This document shows positions 38,657 through 46,307 of a stretch of 64,000 nt of DNA, one piece after another. The notes beneath the pieces were generated by a model, which ran no database searches, was not told the DNA's origin, and saw nothing but the letters and a program-made list of their open reading frames with translations. Made by a program: the position numbers and the translations under genes. Source of the DNA: Nocardioides panacisoli (lineage in GTDB: Bacteria; Actinomycetota; Actinomycetes; Propionibacteriales; Nocardioidaceae); assembly GCF_019448235.1 (NCBI RefSeq), contig NZ_CP080409.1, positions 248,001-312,000 on the forward strand, in the 5' to 3' direction. The stretch's first letter is position 1, and every line of letters starts with the position of its first letter.

Positions 38657-40435
38657 TCAGTCCTTGAGCTCGCAGACGGCGTCGCCGTTGCCGATGGTCG
38701 CGCCGACCTCGGCGCTGAGTCCGGTCACGGTGCCGGACTTGTGCGCCTTCAGCGGCTGCTCCATCTTCATCGCCTCGATCACGACCACGGTGTCGCCCTC
38801 GGCGATCTCCTGGCCCTCCTCGACGGCGATCTTGACGATCGTGCCCTGCATCGGGCTGGTGACCGAGTCGCCGCTCACCGCGGCGCCGGCCTTCTTGCCC
38901 GCCTTGCGCTTGGGCTTCTTGGCGCCACCGCCGCCACCGGCGAGGCCACCGAGACCGGCCGGGATGACCACGTCGAGGCGACGTCCGCCGACCTCGACCG
39001 TGACCCGCTGCCGCTCCTCGGGCTCCTCACCCTCGCCGGCCTCGCCGCCGTAGGGCTGGATCTGGTTGTCGAAGTCGGTCTCGATCCAGGTGGTGTAGAC
39101 GGTGAAGTCGCCCTCGCCGCTGGGGTTGGACGCACCGACGTACGCCGGGTCGTCCAGCACGACGCGGTGGAAGGGGATCACGGTCGGCATGCCGTCGACG
39201 ACGAACTCGTCCAGTGCGCGGCGCGACCGCTCGATCGCCTGCTGGCGCGTGGAGCCGGTGACGATGAGCTTGGCGATCAGGGAGTCGAAGGAGCCGGGGA
39301 TGGTCTGGCCCTTCTCGTACCCGCCGTCGACGCGGACGCCGGGGCCCTGCGGCGGCGCCCACTCGGTGAGCGTGCCGGGGGCCGGCATGAAGTTCATGCC
39401 GCCGTCCTCGGCGTTGATGCGGAACTCGATCGAGTGCCCACGGATCTCGGGGTCGTCGAATCCGAGCTCCTCGCCCGCGGCCACGCGGAACATCTCGCGG
39501 ACCAGGTCGATCCCGGTGACCTCCTCGGACACACAGTGCTCGACCTGCAGGCGGGTGTTGACCTCGAGGAAGGAGATCGTGCCGTCGCGGCCCACGAGGA
39601 ACTCGCACGTGCCGGCGCCGACGTAGCCCGCCTCGCGCAGGATCGCCTTGGAGGAGGAGTAGAGCTGCTCGAGCTGCTCCTCGCTGAGGAACGGCGCCGG
39701 GGCCTCCTCGACGAGCTTCTGGTGGCGCCGCTGCAGCGAGCAGTCGCGGGTGCTGACGACGACGACGTTGCCGTGCTGGTCGGCCAGGCACTGGGTCTCG
39801 ACGTGGCGCGGGCGGTCGAGGAACTTCTCCACGAAGCACTCGCCGCGGCCGAACGCCGCGACCGCCTCGCGCACCGCCGACTCGTACTGGTCGGCGACCT
39901 CCTCCATGGTGCGGGCGACCTTCAGGCCACGGCCGCCGCCACCGAAGGCGGCCTTGATGGCGATGGGGACGCCGACCTCCTCGGCGAAGGCGACGACCTC
40001 GTCGGCCGACTCGACCGGGTCCTTGGTGCCGGGGGCCAGCGGCGCGCCGACCTTCTCGGCGATGTGGCGGGCCTTGACCTTGTCGCCCAGGTTGTCGATC
40101 GCGTCGGGAGAGGGGCCGATCCAGACCAGGCCGGCGTCGAGGACGGCCTGGGCGAACTCGGCGTTCTCGGCGAGGAAGCCGTAGCCGGGGTGGACCGAGT
40201 CCGCACCGGACTCCTGGGCCACCGCGATGATCTTGTTGATGTCGAGGTAGGAGTCGCCCGGCGTCGCGCCGTCCAGCGAGTAGGCCTCGTCGGCGAGCCG
40301 CACGAACACGGCGTCACGGTCGGGCTCGGCGTACACGGCAACGCTGCCGATGCCGGAGTCCTTGCAGGCACGGATCACGCGGACCGCGATCTCGCCACGG
40401 TTGGCGATCAGGACTTTGCGCAGAGGCTTGGGCAC
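38657..40435 (-). CDS. accA3: Acyl-CoA carboxylase alpha subunit (biotin carboxylase plus biotin carboxyl carrier)
   Basis: This 592-residue chain has a biotin carboxylase domain ([19 protein letters not shown], the ATP-grasp loop [33 protein letters not shown]). A Gly/Lys-rich linker near 495-520 follows, then a C-terminal biotinyl domain ([10 protein letters not shown], biotin Lys near 557). This matches the AccA3 type that serves acetyl- and propionyl-CoA carboxylases with separate beta and epsilon chains; those are encoded at 47.6-49.5 kb. The start is GTG 40435 with GAGGAG ten bases upstream. Confidence 0.93.
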   Translation of the reverse strand: MPKPLRKVLIANRGEIAVRVIRACKDSGIGSVAVYAEPDRDAVFVRLADEAYSLDGATPGDSYLDINKIIAVAQESGADSVHPGYGFLAENAEFAQAVLDAGLVWIGPSPDAIDNLGDKVKARHIAEKVGAPLAPGTKDPVESADEVVAFAEEVGVPIAIKAAFGGGGRGLKVARTMEEVADQYESAVREAVAAFGRGECFVEKFLDRPRHVETQCLADQHGNVVVVSTRDCSLQRRHQKLVEEAPAPFLSEEQLEQLYSSSKAILREAGYVGAGTCEFLVGRDGTISFLEVNTRLQVEHCVSEEVTGIDLVREMFRVAAGEELGFDDPEIRGHSIEFRINAEDGGMNFMPAPGTLTEWAPPQGPGVRVDGGYEKGQTIPGSFDSLIAKLIVTGSTRQQAIERSRRALDEFVVDGMPTVIPFHRVVLDDPAYVGASNPSGEGDFTVYTTWIETDFDNQIQPYGGEAGEGEEPEERQRVTVEVGGRRLDVVIPAGLGGLAGGGGGAKKPKRKAGKKAGAAVSGDSVTSPMQGTIVKIAVEEGQEIAEGDTVVVIEAMKMEQPLKAHKSGTVTGLSAEVGATIGNGDAVCELKD

Positions 40436-40515
40436 GGCACTACTCCTCGTACTCGGATCGACGCTCGGAGTCTAGGGCCACCGGACCCCGGCCCGGCGTG
40501 CGACCCCATCCCGGG

Positions 40516-40533
40516 GGTTAACGGTCGTTAACC
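40516..40533. promoter_or_regulatory. Perfect palindrome upstream of the first acyl-CoA dehydrogenase gene
   Basis: GGTTAACGGTCGTTAACC is an 8-2-8 perfect inverted repeat. It ends 22 bases before the ATG and nine bases before the predicted -10, so a bound protein would cover the -35 region. The AT-rich TTAACG arms stand out from the GC-rich surroundings. TetR or GntR/FadR-type regulators of fatty-acid genes are candidates. Confidence 0.6.
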
Positions 40534-40542
40534 ATTCCGGGC

Positions 40543-40548
40543 TACAGT
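40543..40548 (+). promoter_or_regulatory. Candidate leaderless -10 of the first acyl-CoA dehydrogenase gene
   Basis: TACAGT ends seven bases before ATG 40556, just downstream of a perfect palindrome. Confidence 0.5.
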
Positions 40549-40555
40549 GGCCGGC

Positions 40556-41767
40556 ATGAGCGCTTTCGAACTCTCCCGCGAGCACGAGGAGTTCCGCCGC
40601 AGCGTGCGCGACTTCGCCGAGGCCGAGATCGCGCCCCACGTCGCGCAGTGGGACCGCGAGCACCATTTCCCGGTCGACGTGGTGCACCGCATGGGCAAGC
40701 TCGGCCTGTTCGGCCTCACCGCGCCGGAGGAGTACGGCGGCGCCGGGCTCGGGGCCGAGGACGGTCCCTTCACCTCGCTGTGCCTGGCGATCGAGGAGAT
40801 CGGACGCGTCGATCAGTCGCTCGGCGTGACGCTGGAGGCCGGCGTCGGCCTGGGCATCAACCCGATCCTCACCTTCGGCACCGAGGAGCAGAAGCAGCAG
40901 TGGCTGCCCGACCTGCTGGCCGGTGAGCGGCTCGCCGGCTTCGGCCTGACCGAGCCCGGCGCCGGGTCCGACGCCGGGGCGACGCGCACCAAGGCCGTCC
41001 TCGACGCCGGCGAGTGGGTCATCGACGGCGCGAAGCAGTTCATCACCAACTCCGGCTCCGACATCACCAGCCTGGTCACGGTCACCGCACGCACCGGCAC
41101 GCGCACCAGCGCGAGCGGCGAGGAGAAGCCCGAGATCTCGGCCATCATCGTCCCCTCGGGCACGCCCGGGTTCACCGTCGAGCCGTCCTACGACAAGCTC
41201 GGCTGGCACATCTCCGACACCCACCCGCTGAGCTTCGAGGACTGCCGGGTGCCCGAGGCCAACCTGCTCGGTGATCGCGGACGCGGCTACGCCCAGTTCC
41301 TCTCGATCCTCGACGACGGCCGGGTTGCGATCGCCGCCCTGGCGGTCGGACTGATCCAGGCCTGCGTGGAGCAGTGCGCGGCGTACGCCGCCGAGCGCCA
41401 GACGATGGGCGGCCCGATCGGCCGCAAGCAGGGTGTCGCCTTCCAGGTCGCCGACCTGGAGACGATGCTGCACTCCTCGCGGCTGCTGACCTACCGTGCC
41501 GCGGCCATGAAGGACGCCATGGGGCAGCCGGGTGGCCCCAGCACGGCGGAGTTCAAGCACGCCGCGGCCATCGCCAAGCTGCACGCCTCGGAGTCGGCGG
41601 TGACGGCCACCCGCATCGCGACCCAGGTCTTCGGCGGCTACGGCTTCATGGAGGAGTACCCCGTCGCGCGGTTCTACCGCGACGCCAAGATCCTCGAGAT
41701 CGGCGAGGGCACCTCGGAGGTGCAGCGGATGCTCATCGCCCGCGGGCTGGGACTACCGGTCGAGTGA
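40556..41767 (+). CDS. Acyl-CoA dehydrogenase
   Basis: This FAD enzyme introduces the alpha-beta double bond in acyl-CoA. The 403-residue protein has the two family signatures GLTEPGAGSDAGATRTKAV and the C-terminal QVFGGYGFMEEYPVARFYRDAKILEIGEGTSEVQRMLIAR. The catalytic Glu position is the Glu of EIGEGTSE or the nearby equivalent. The chain length specificity is not readable. It is divergent from the carboxylase alpha gene and overlaps the convergent maf gene by 15 bases. Confidence 0.93.
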   Translation: MSAFELSREHEEFRRSVRDFAEAEIAPHVAQWDREHHFPVDVVHRMGKLGLFGLTAPEEYGGAGLGAEDGPFTSLCLAIEEIGRVDQSLGVTLEAGVGLGINPILTFGTEEQKQQWLPDLLAGERLAGFGLTEPGAGSDAGATRTKAVLDAGEWVIDGAKQFITNSGSDITSLVTVTARTGTRTSASGEEKPEISAIIVPSGTPGFTVEPSYDKLGWHISDTHPLSFEDCRVPEANLLGDRGRGYAQFLSILDDGRVAIAALAVGLIQACVEQCAAYAAERQTMGGPIGRKQGVAFQVADLETMLHSSRLLTYRAAAMKDAMGQPGGPSTAEFKHAAAIAKLHASESAVTATRIATQVFGGYGFMEEYPVARFYRDAKILEIGEGTSEVQRMLIARGLGLPVE

Positions 41768-42352
41768 CCACAGGTCGGTCCACTCGTGGCCGACCTCGTG
41801 CACCAGTCGCCGCAGCAGCGGCAGGCTGACGCCGACGACGTTGTGGTGGTCGCCGACGATGCGCTCGACGAAGGCGCCGCCGATCCCGTCGACGGTGAAC
41901 GCGCCGGCGACGTGCAGCGGCTCGCCGGTGGCGACGTAGGCCGCCACCTCGGCGTCGCTGATGTCGGCGAATCGCACTTCGGTCGAGGCCGTGGCCGTCG
42001 CGACCCGCGTGCCCGCCCGCAGGCAGTGCCCGGAGTGCAGCACGCCCGTGCGGCCGCGCATCGCCTGCCACCGGCGCGTGGCCTCCTCGGCCGTGCCGGG
42101 CTTGCCCAGGGCCTCGCCGTCGAGCTCGAGGACGGAGTCGCACCCGAGCACCACGGAGCCCGCGGGGACCTCGGTGCGGTCCGCGACGGCCTCGCACTTC
42201 AGGCGGGCGAGCTCCTGGGCGAGGTCGGCGGGAGCCAGTCCCTGCACCTGCTCCTCGTCGACGCCGGACACGATGACGACCGGGTCGATGCCCGCGTTGC
42301 GCAGCGTGGCCAGGCGGGCGGGGGAGGCGGAGGCGAGCACGAAGGTCGTCAC
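41753..42352 (-). CDS. maf: Maf family nucleotide pyrophosphatase
   Basis: Maf proteins hydrolyse non-canonical or excess nucleoside triphosphates to monophosphates. The 199-residue protein has the N-terminal (V)TTFVLASASPARLATLRNAGI motif, the metal-binding VVLGCDSVLELDGEALGKP, and FTVDGIGGAFVERIVGDHHNVVGVSL near the C-terminus. It starts at GTG 42352, with TAGGGT eight bases upstream. M. tuberculosis has maf (Rv3282) between accE5 and accA3. Here it is also near both, but separated from the epsilon gene by an accessory stretch. Confidence 0.93.
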   Translation of the reverse strand: MTTFVLASASPARLATLRNAGIDPVVIVSGVDEEQVQGLAPADLAQELARLKCEAVADRTEVPAGSVVLGCDSVLELDGEALGKPGTAEEATRRWQAMRGRTGVLHSGHCLRAGTRVATATASTEVRFADISDAEVAAYVATGEPLHVAGAFTVDGIGGAFVERIVGDHHNVVGVSLPLLRRLVHEVGHEWTDLWSLDR

Positions 42353-42360
42353 GGGGTCGC

Positions 42361-42366
42361 ACCCTA
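42361..42366 (-). promoter_or_regulatory. Candidate leaderless -10 of maf
   Basis: TAGGGT ends eight bases before GTG 42352. Confidence 0.35.
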
Positions 42367-42384
42367 CGCAGGTCGCGCCGTCGG

Positions 42385-43467
42385 TCAGGCGCGGGCGACC
42401 GACAGTCCGAGCCACGCGGCCAGTTGGGCGATCTCCGCGTCGACGTCGTCGGCGACCTCGGGAGTGAAGGGCACGTCCTCGTGGATCGCGTTGACGCGCA
42501 GGACCCCGGCGCGGTGGTCGGCCCTCGCGTCGAGCTTGCCGACCAACCGGTCGCCATGGAGGATCGGCAGCGCGTAGTAGCCCCAGCGCCGCTGGGCGGC
42601 GGGCTTGTACATCTCCAGCACGTACTCGTAGTCGAAGAGCTCCAGTGTGCGGTCGCGGTCGAAGACGAGGCGATCCAGCGGGGAGAGCAGCGCGCACCGG
42701 CCGTCGAAGTCCTCCTCGCCCAGGGCGTCCTCGTCGATGCGCCACCGCCCGGCCACGCCCTCGATCTCGGCCTCGATCCCGGTGTCGCCGACGTCGACCC
42801 GTTCGCCGGGCATCTCGCGGGTGCGCTCCCGCGCGACGCCCAGCGCCGTGAGGCGGCGCCGGTTGCGCTCCTGCTCGGCCTCGGCGACGGACGGGATGGA
42901 GACCTCGTCGGGGTAGACGCGGTCGGCGAGGTCCCAGACCCGGTGGCGCCCGCGCCGGGCAGTGACCGCCACGTCGCCCCTGATCTGCAGCATGTCCAGC
43001 ATGCGTTGGACGTTCTTGTCGTTGGTCCAGCCGCTGGACTGCCACGGGACGACCGAGGTGTCGGGGATGTCGGGCGCCGTCAGCGGTCCCTCGTCGGCCA
43101 GGCGGTCGAGGACGTCGCGACGGAAGGGCGCGTTGGTCGCCAGCCAGTCGCGGGCGCGCTGCCACGGCGGCCACTCCTCGGCCCCTGCGAGGAAGAGCCC
43201 GATGTCGGCCATGGGGCGGGCGCGACCGTCGAACTCCACCAGCGAGCGTTCCTCCTCCAATGCGAACCGGAGGTCGGTCGGCGCGTAGTCCGCGCCCAAC
43301 CGGCTCCACGCCACCAGGTCCGCGCTCGGGGCCACCGCCTTGGTGGGGTCGAGCTGGAGCAGGGTCAGGTGGTCGACCAGGGCGACCAGCGACTCGGGGC
43401 GGTAGGCGTCGAGCAGTTGGGCGCGGACCGCGATGCGGCGCGCCTGGCCACGTTCGAGCCGGAGCAT
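42385..43467 (-). CDS. YcaQ/AlkX-like winged-helix DNA glycosylase family protein
   Basis: This 360-residue protein of the winged-helix HTH_42 family starts with two N-terminal helices (LERGQARRIAVRAQLLD) and LTLLQLDPTKAVAPSADLV. The LQLD segment corresponds to the QxD catalytic motif of YcaQ-type glycosylases that unhook DNA interstrand crosslinks. Later it has DRLVFDRDRTLELFDYEYVLEMYKPAAQRRWGYYALPIL, a family hallmark. Activity in this subgroup is known for E. coli YcaQ and inferred here. TAGGCT lies six bases before ATG 43467. Confidence 0.75.
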   Translation of the reverse strand: MLRLERGQARRIAVRAQLLDAYRPESLVALVDHLTLLQLDPTKAVAPSADLVAWSRLGADYAPTDLRFALEEERSLVEFDGRARPMADIGLFLAGAEEWPPWQRARDWLATNAPFRRDVLDRLADEGPLTAPDIPDTSVVPWQSSGWTNDKNVQRMLDMLQIRGDVAVTARRGRHRVWDLADRVYPDEVSIPSVAEAEQERNRRRLTALGVARERTREMPGERVDVGDTGIEAEIEGVAGRWRIDEDALGEEDFDGRCALLSPLDRLVFDRDRTLELFDYEYVLEMYKPAAQRRWGYYALPILHGDRLVGKLDARADHRAGVLRVNAIHEDVPFTPEVADDVDAEIAQLAAWLGLSVARA

Positions 43468-43473
43468 GACGCG

Positions 43474-43479
43474 AGCCTA
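43474..43479 (-). promoter_or_regulatory. Candidate leaderless -10 of the YcaQ-like gene
   Basis: TAGGCT ends six bases before ATG 43467, with spacer CGCGTC and no ribosome-binding site. Confidence 0.5.
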
Positions 43480-43500
43480 CGGCGGCGCACCGACATCGCC

Positions 43501-45168
43501 TCAGAGTCGGGCCAATGCGTCCCGGAGTGGGTCCAGGCCGAGTGCCCCGAGGTCGAGCGCCGACCGGTGGAAGGCACGCAGGTCGAAGTCGGCACCGTGG
43601 CGACGCTCGGCGTCCGCCCGGGCCTCCAGCCAGATCCGCTCACCGACCTTGTACGACGGCGCCTGGCCGGGCCAGCCGAGGTAGCGGTTGACCTCGAAGG
43701 CCAGTTGGCCGTCGTCCATGCTCGAGTGCTGGCGCATGAACGCCGCGACCAGGTCCGGCGTCCAGGTCTCCCCGGGGTGGAACCCGAACGGGTTGGGGTC
43801 GGGCACCCGCAGCTGCAGGTGGAGCCCGATGTCGACGATGACGCGCGCGGCACGGAATGCCTGCATGTCCAGGAAGCCCATCCGGTCCGCCGGGTCGGCG
43901 AACCACCCGAGCTCGTCCATCAGCCGCTCCGCGTAGAGCGCCCACCCCTCGCCGTGCCCGGACACCCAACACATGAGTCGCTGCCAACGGTTGAGGGTGT
44001 CGGCCTGGGCGACGGCCTGGCCGACCTGGAGGTGGTGACCGGGCACGCCCTCGTGGAAGACGGTCGTCAGCTCACGCCACGGCGTACGCGCGTCGAAGCC
44101 CTCGGCGAAGGAGAACCACATCTGGCCGGGACGGCTGAAGTCCTCGGTGGGTCCGGTGTAGTAGACGCCGCCGTCGTTGGTCGGGGCGATGCAGCACTCC
44201 AGGGTCCGGATCTCGTCGGGCACGTCGAAGTGGGTGCGCGCCAGCTCGGCCAGCGTGCGGTCCGAGGTCTGCTGCATCCAGTCGCGGAAGGCGTCGACAC
44301 CGAGCCAGTTGGCCGGGTCGTCGTCGAGGTGCTGCACCGCCTCGGCGATGCTCGCGCCGGGCTTGATCTCCTCGGCCGTGCGGCGCTGCTCCGCCACGAG
44401 GCGGGCAAGCTCCTCCCAGCCCCACCGGTAGGTCTCCTCGAGGTCGACGGCCGCGCCGAGGAAGTAGCGGCTGGCCAGCGCGTAGTGGTCGCGGCCGACC
44501 GCATCGGTCTCGCGGCCCTGCGGGGCGAGGTCGGCGACGAGGAAGCGACCGAAGTCCGCGAACGCCGCCGACGCGGCAGCTGCCCGCTCCTGCAGGCGCG
44601 TACGCCGCTGCTCGGGCGCGTGGGCGACGAACGCGCCGAAGAAGTCACCCGCCGACCCGGTCTCGCCGGTCCAGCCCTTCACCTGCTCGGCGACCTCGAG
44701 GTACTGGCGCCGTGCGACGACGTGGCCGGCTGCGGCCTCCTCGCGCAGCGTGGTGCGGTAGTCCTCCAGTGCGCGGGGGATGCCGGCGAGGCGGGCCTCG
44801 ACGGCGTCCCAGTCCTCGTCGGTCTCGGTGGCCATCAGGTCGAAGCACTCGCGCAGGCCATGGGCCGCACTGCCGATCACCGAGACCTCGGAGCGGACCA
44901 CGCCGGCGTCGACCATCTCGACCTCGAGACCGACCCGCTCACGGAAGGCGTCGCGCGCCACCGCCTCGCGGTCGTCGGTGGGTGTCAGTGCACTGACGTC
45001 GGCGAGCGCGTCGCGCTGGAGCTGCTCCCGGGCGGCGTGGCCGTCGGGGGAGAGGTCGGGCAGTTCATGGTCGTGTCCCGGGATGCCGGCGAAGGTCGCA
45101 CTGAGCGGATCCAGCGCCGCCATCTCGGTGACGTGTCGATCGGACCGCTGGTCGATGCTGCGCGTCAT
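43501..45168 (-). CDS. DUF885 domain metallopeptidase-like protein
   Basis: This 555-residue cytoplasmic protein of the DUF885 family has the zinc-peptidase-like motif TVFHEGVPGHHLQVGQA and the downstream Glu in SGHGEGWALYAERLMDEL. It also has GVYYTGPTEDFSRPGQMWFS and the C-terminal GWPGQAPSYKVGERIWLEAR. DUF885 proteins are distantly related to M32-like carboxypeptidases, and some cleave dipeptides or ester substrates; the substrate is unknown here. TAGGTT lies six bases before ATG 45168. Confidence 0.85.
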   Translation of the reverse strand: MTRSIDQRSDRHVTEMAALDPLSATFAGIPGHDHELPDLSPDGHAAREQLQRDALADVSALTPTDDREAVARDAFRERVGLEVEMVDAGVVRSEVSVIGSAAHGLRECFDLMATETDEDWDAVEARLAGIPRALEDYRTTLREEAAAGHVVARRQYLEVAEQVKGWTGETGSAGDFFGAFVAHAPEQRRTRLQERAAAASAAFADFGRFLVADLAPQGRETDAVGRDHYALASRYFLGAAVDLEETYRWGWEELARLVAEQRRTAEEIKPGASIAEAVQHLDDDPANWLGVDAFRDWMQQTSDRTLAELARTHFDVPDEIRTLECCIAPTNDGGVYYTGPTEDFSRPGQMWFSFAEGFDARTPWRELTTVFHEGVPGHHLQVGQAVAQADTLNRWQRLMCWVSGHGEGWALYAERLMDELGWFADPADRMGFLDMQAFRAARVIVDIGLHLQLRVPDPNPFGFHPGETWTPDLVAAFMRQHSSMDDGQLAFEVNRYLGWPGQAPSYKVGERIWLEARADAERRHGADFDLRAFHRSALDLGALGLDPLRDALARL

Positions 45169-45174
45169 GGGCCC

Positions 45175-45180
45175 AACCTA
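45175..45180 (-). promoter_or_regulatory. Candidate leaderless -10 of the DUF885 gene
   Basis: TAGGTT ends six bases before ATG 45168, with spacer GGGCCC. Confidence 0.4.
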
Positions 45181-45265
45181 CGACGGAGCGGAGCGCCAAC
45201 GACGCAGGTGCGGCGAGGTCGCATGGAGGCACTTTCACTTCGGAGGGGCTCACACAATTGGCACT

Positions 45266-46060
45266 ATGTCGACGATGCGCAGCGAGGAGAGGTGGGTGGC
45301 CAAGTGCGTCGAACGCGCGTTGGTCGGGACCCGTGTCCATCAGCACGATGATGGTTCTCGGCCAAGCATGTATGACCTCGACCTCATTCGAAATGGCGCA
45401 GCATTCGGTGCGATGGAAGTCACCGCGGCTGCAGATGCCGATCCAATTGAGCTCTGGAACCTGATCAATGGGTCTGGACGTCGATGGGTCGAGTCCGACC
45501 TGGCCGGGGGCTGGTTCATCTCGGTCGCACCCACGGCCAAGGTCAAACGACTCAAGGAGCAACTGCCTGAACTTCTCCGCACGTTAGAGACCCCAACTGA
45601 CGGGTCTGAGCGAGAGTGGGCGGTCGCTGAACTGGGCGCATTGGGGGTCCATGCTGCGCATCACGGCGATACGAGCATCCGTGGAAGCATCTATGTCACG
45701 GTCGAGCAGGATCCGGTCCGGACCGGCGGTGTCGTGCCGACGACTGGCAACGGCTTGGTGAAGTGGTTTGATGAATGGGTTCGCGGCGAAGCGCAAGAGC
45801 ACAATCTGAGAAAGCTTCGCGTGTCTGCGCGTGATCAGAAGCATCTGTTCGTGCTGCTTCCGGGATTCACGACCGCGCCCTTCATCGCGTCAGACGTCCT
45901 CATGCGTCCGGACGGGCCCCTGCCGGACGTGGCGCCCGCCCTGCCCGAGGGAATCACCGACGTCTGGTTCATGAGCACCTGGTCAGTGGGCGACCTCTTC
46001 CACTTCGGAAGCGATCACTGGAGGCGGTCACCCAAGGTCCTCGACGACGACCGAGGGTAG
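45266..46060 (+). CDS. Hypothetical protein, AT-richer than its neighbours
   Basis: I do not recognise this 264-residue protein. It has no signal peptide or membrane segment. The N-terminal third reads DDGSRPSMYDLDLIRNGAAFGAMEVTAAA, a strand-Asp-strand-Glu-x-Thr pattern that loosely recalls PD-(D/E)xK nuclease cores. The C-terminus has DVWFMSTWSVGDLFHFGSDHW. Codon use differs clearly from the surroundings: many A- and T-ending codons and a rare TTA Leu (in LRTLETP). This suggests recent acquisition. CACAAT seven bases before ATG 45266 may be its -10. It precedes an SOS-box-controlled DUF222 gene and lies in an accessory interval. Confidence 0.7.
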   Translation: MSTMRSEERWVAKCVERALVGTRVHQHDDGSRPSMYDLDLIRNGAAFGAMEVTAAADADPIELWNLINGSGRRWVESDLAGGWFISVAPTAKVKRLKEQLPELLRTLETPTDGSEREWAVAELGALGVHAAHHGDTSIRGSIYVTVEQDPVRTGGVVPTTGNGLVKWFDEWVRGEAQEHNLRKLRVSARDQKHLFVLLPGFTTAPFIASDVLMRPDGPLPDVAPALPEGITDVWFMSTWSVGDLFHFGSDHWRRSPKVLDDDRG

Positions 46061-46127
46061 GTCCGTCACACGCGCGGTCCGTTTCGTGTGGGTACTGATG
46101 CTTGGCTGGTTCGCCACGGCCTTGACC
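46061..46127. other. Intergenic stretch with no recognised feature
   Basis: This AT-richer 67-base segment lies between the hypothetical gene and the SOS-type promoter. I see no strong hairpin and no open frame that looks like a gene. Confidence 0.4.
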
Positions 46128-46156
46128 TTGCCATGGTATTCGAACAGGTGTACGAT
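46128..46156 (+). promoter_or_regulatory. Promoter with embedded LexA (SOS) box
   Basis: TTGCCA (46128-46133) and TACGAT (46151-46156) are separated by 17 bases. The SOS box TCGAACAGGTGTACGA (46140-46155) overlaps the spacer and -10; it differs at one base from the actinobacterial consensus TCGAACNNNNGTTCGA. LexA bound here would block RNA polymerase directly, so the DUF222-HNH gene should be induced by DNA damage. The transcript leader would be about 145 bases and contains a small hairpin GCACC-GGT-GGTGC at 46241-46253. Confidence 0.7.
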
Positions 46157-46307
46157 GAGCCACAGGTCGTACGGCCAGTGCCCCCAACCAGATGACCGGG
46201 GACGGGGAGGCGGTCAGACCAGTCTCGAAGGTCAGTAATTGCACCGGTGGTGCCTCCGGCGGGGCGACAGAGAACATCTGCTGTCCGCTCGCCCCTGGGA
46301 GGTCTCG

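Noticed and set aside
46163..46307. Possible riboswitch in the leader of the DUF222-HNH gene
   Set aside because: Only one small hairpin (GCACC-GGT-GGTGC) is visible, and no known aptamer core was recognised.
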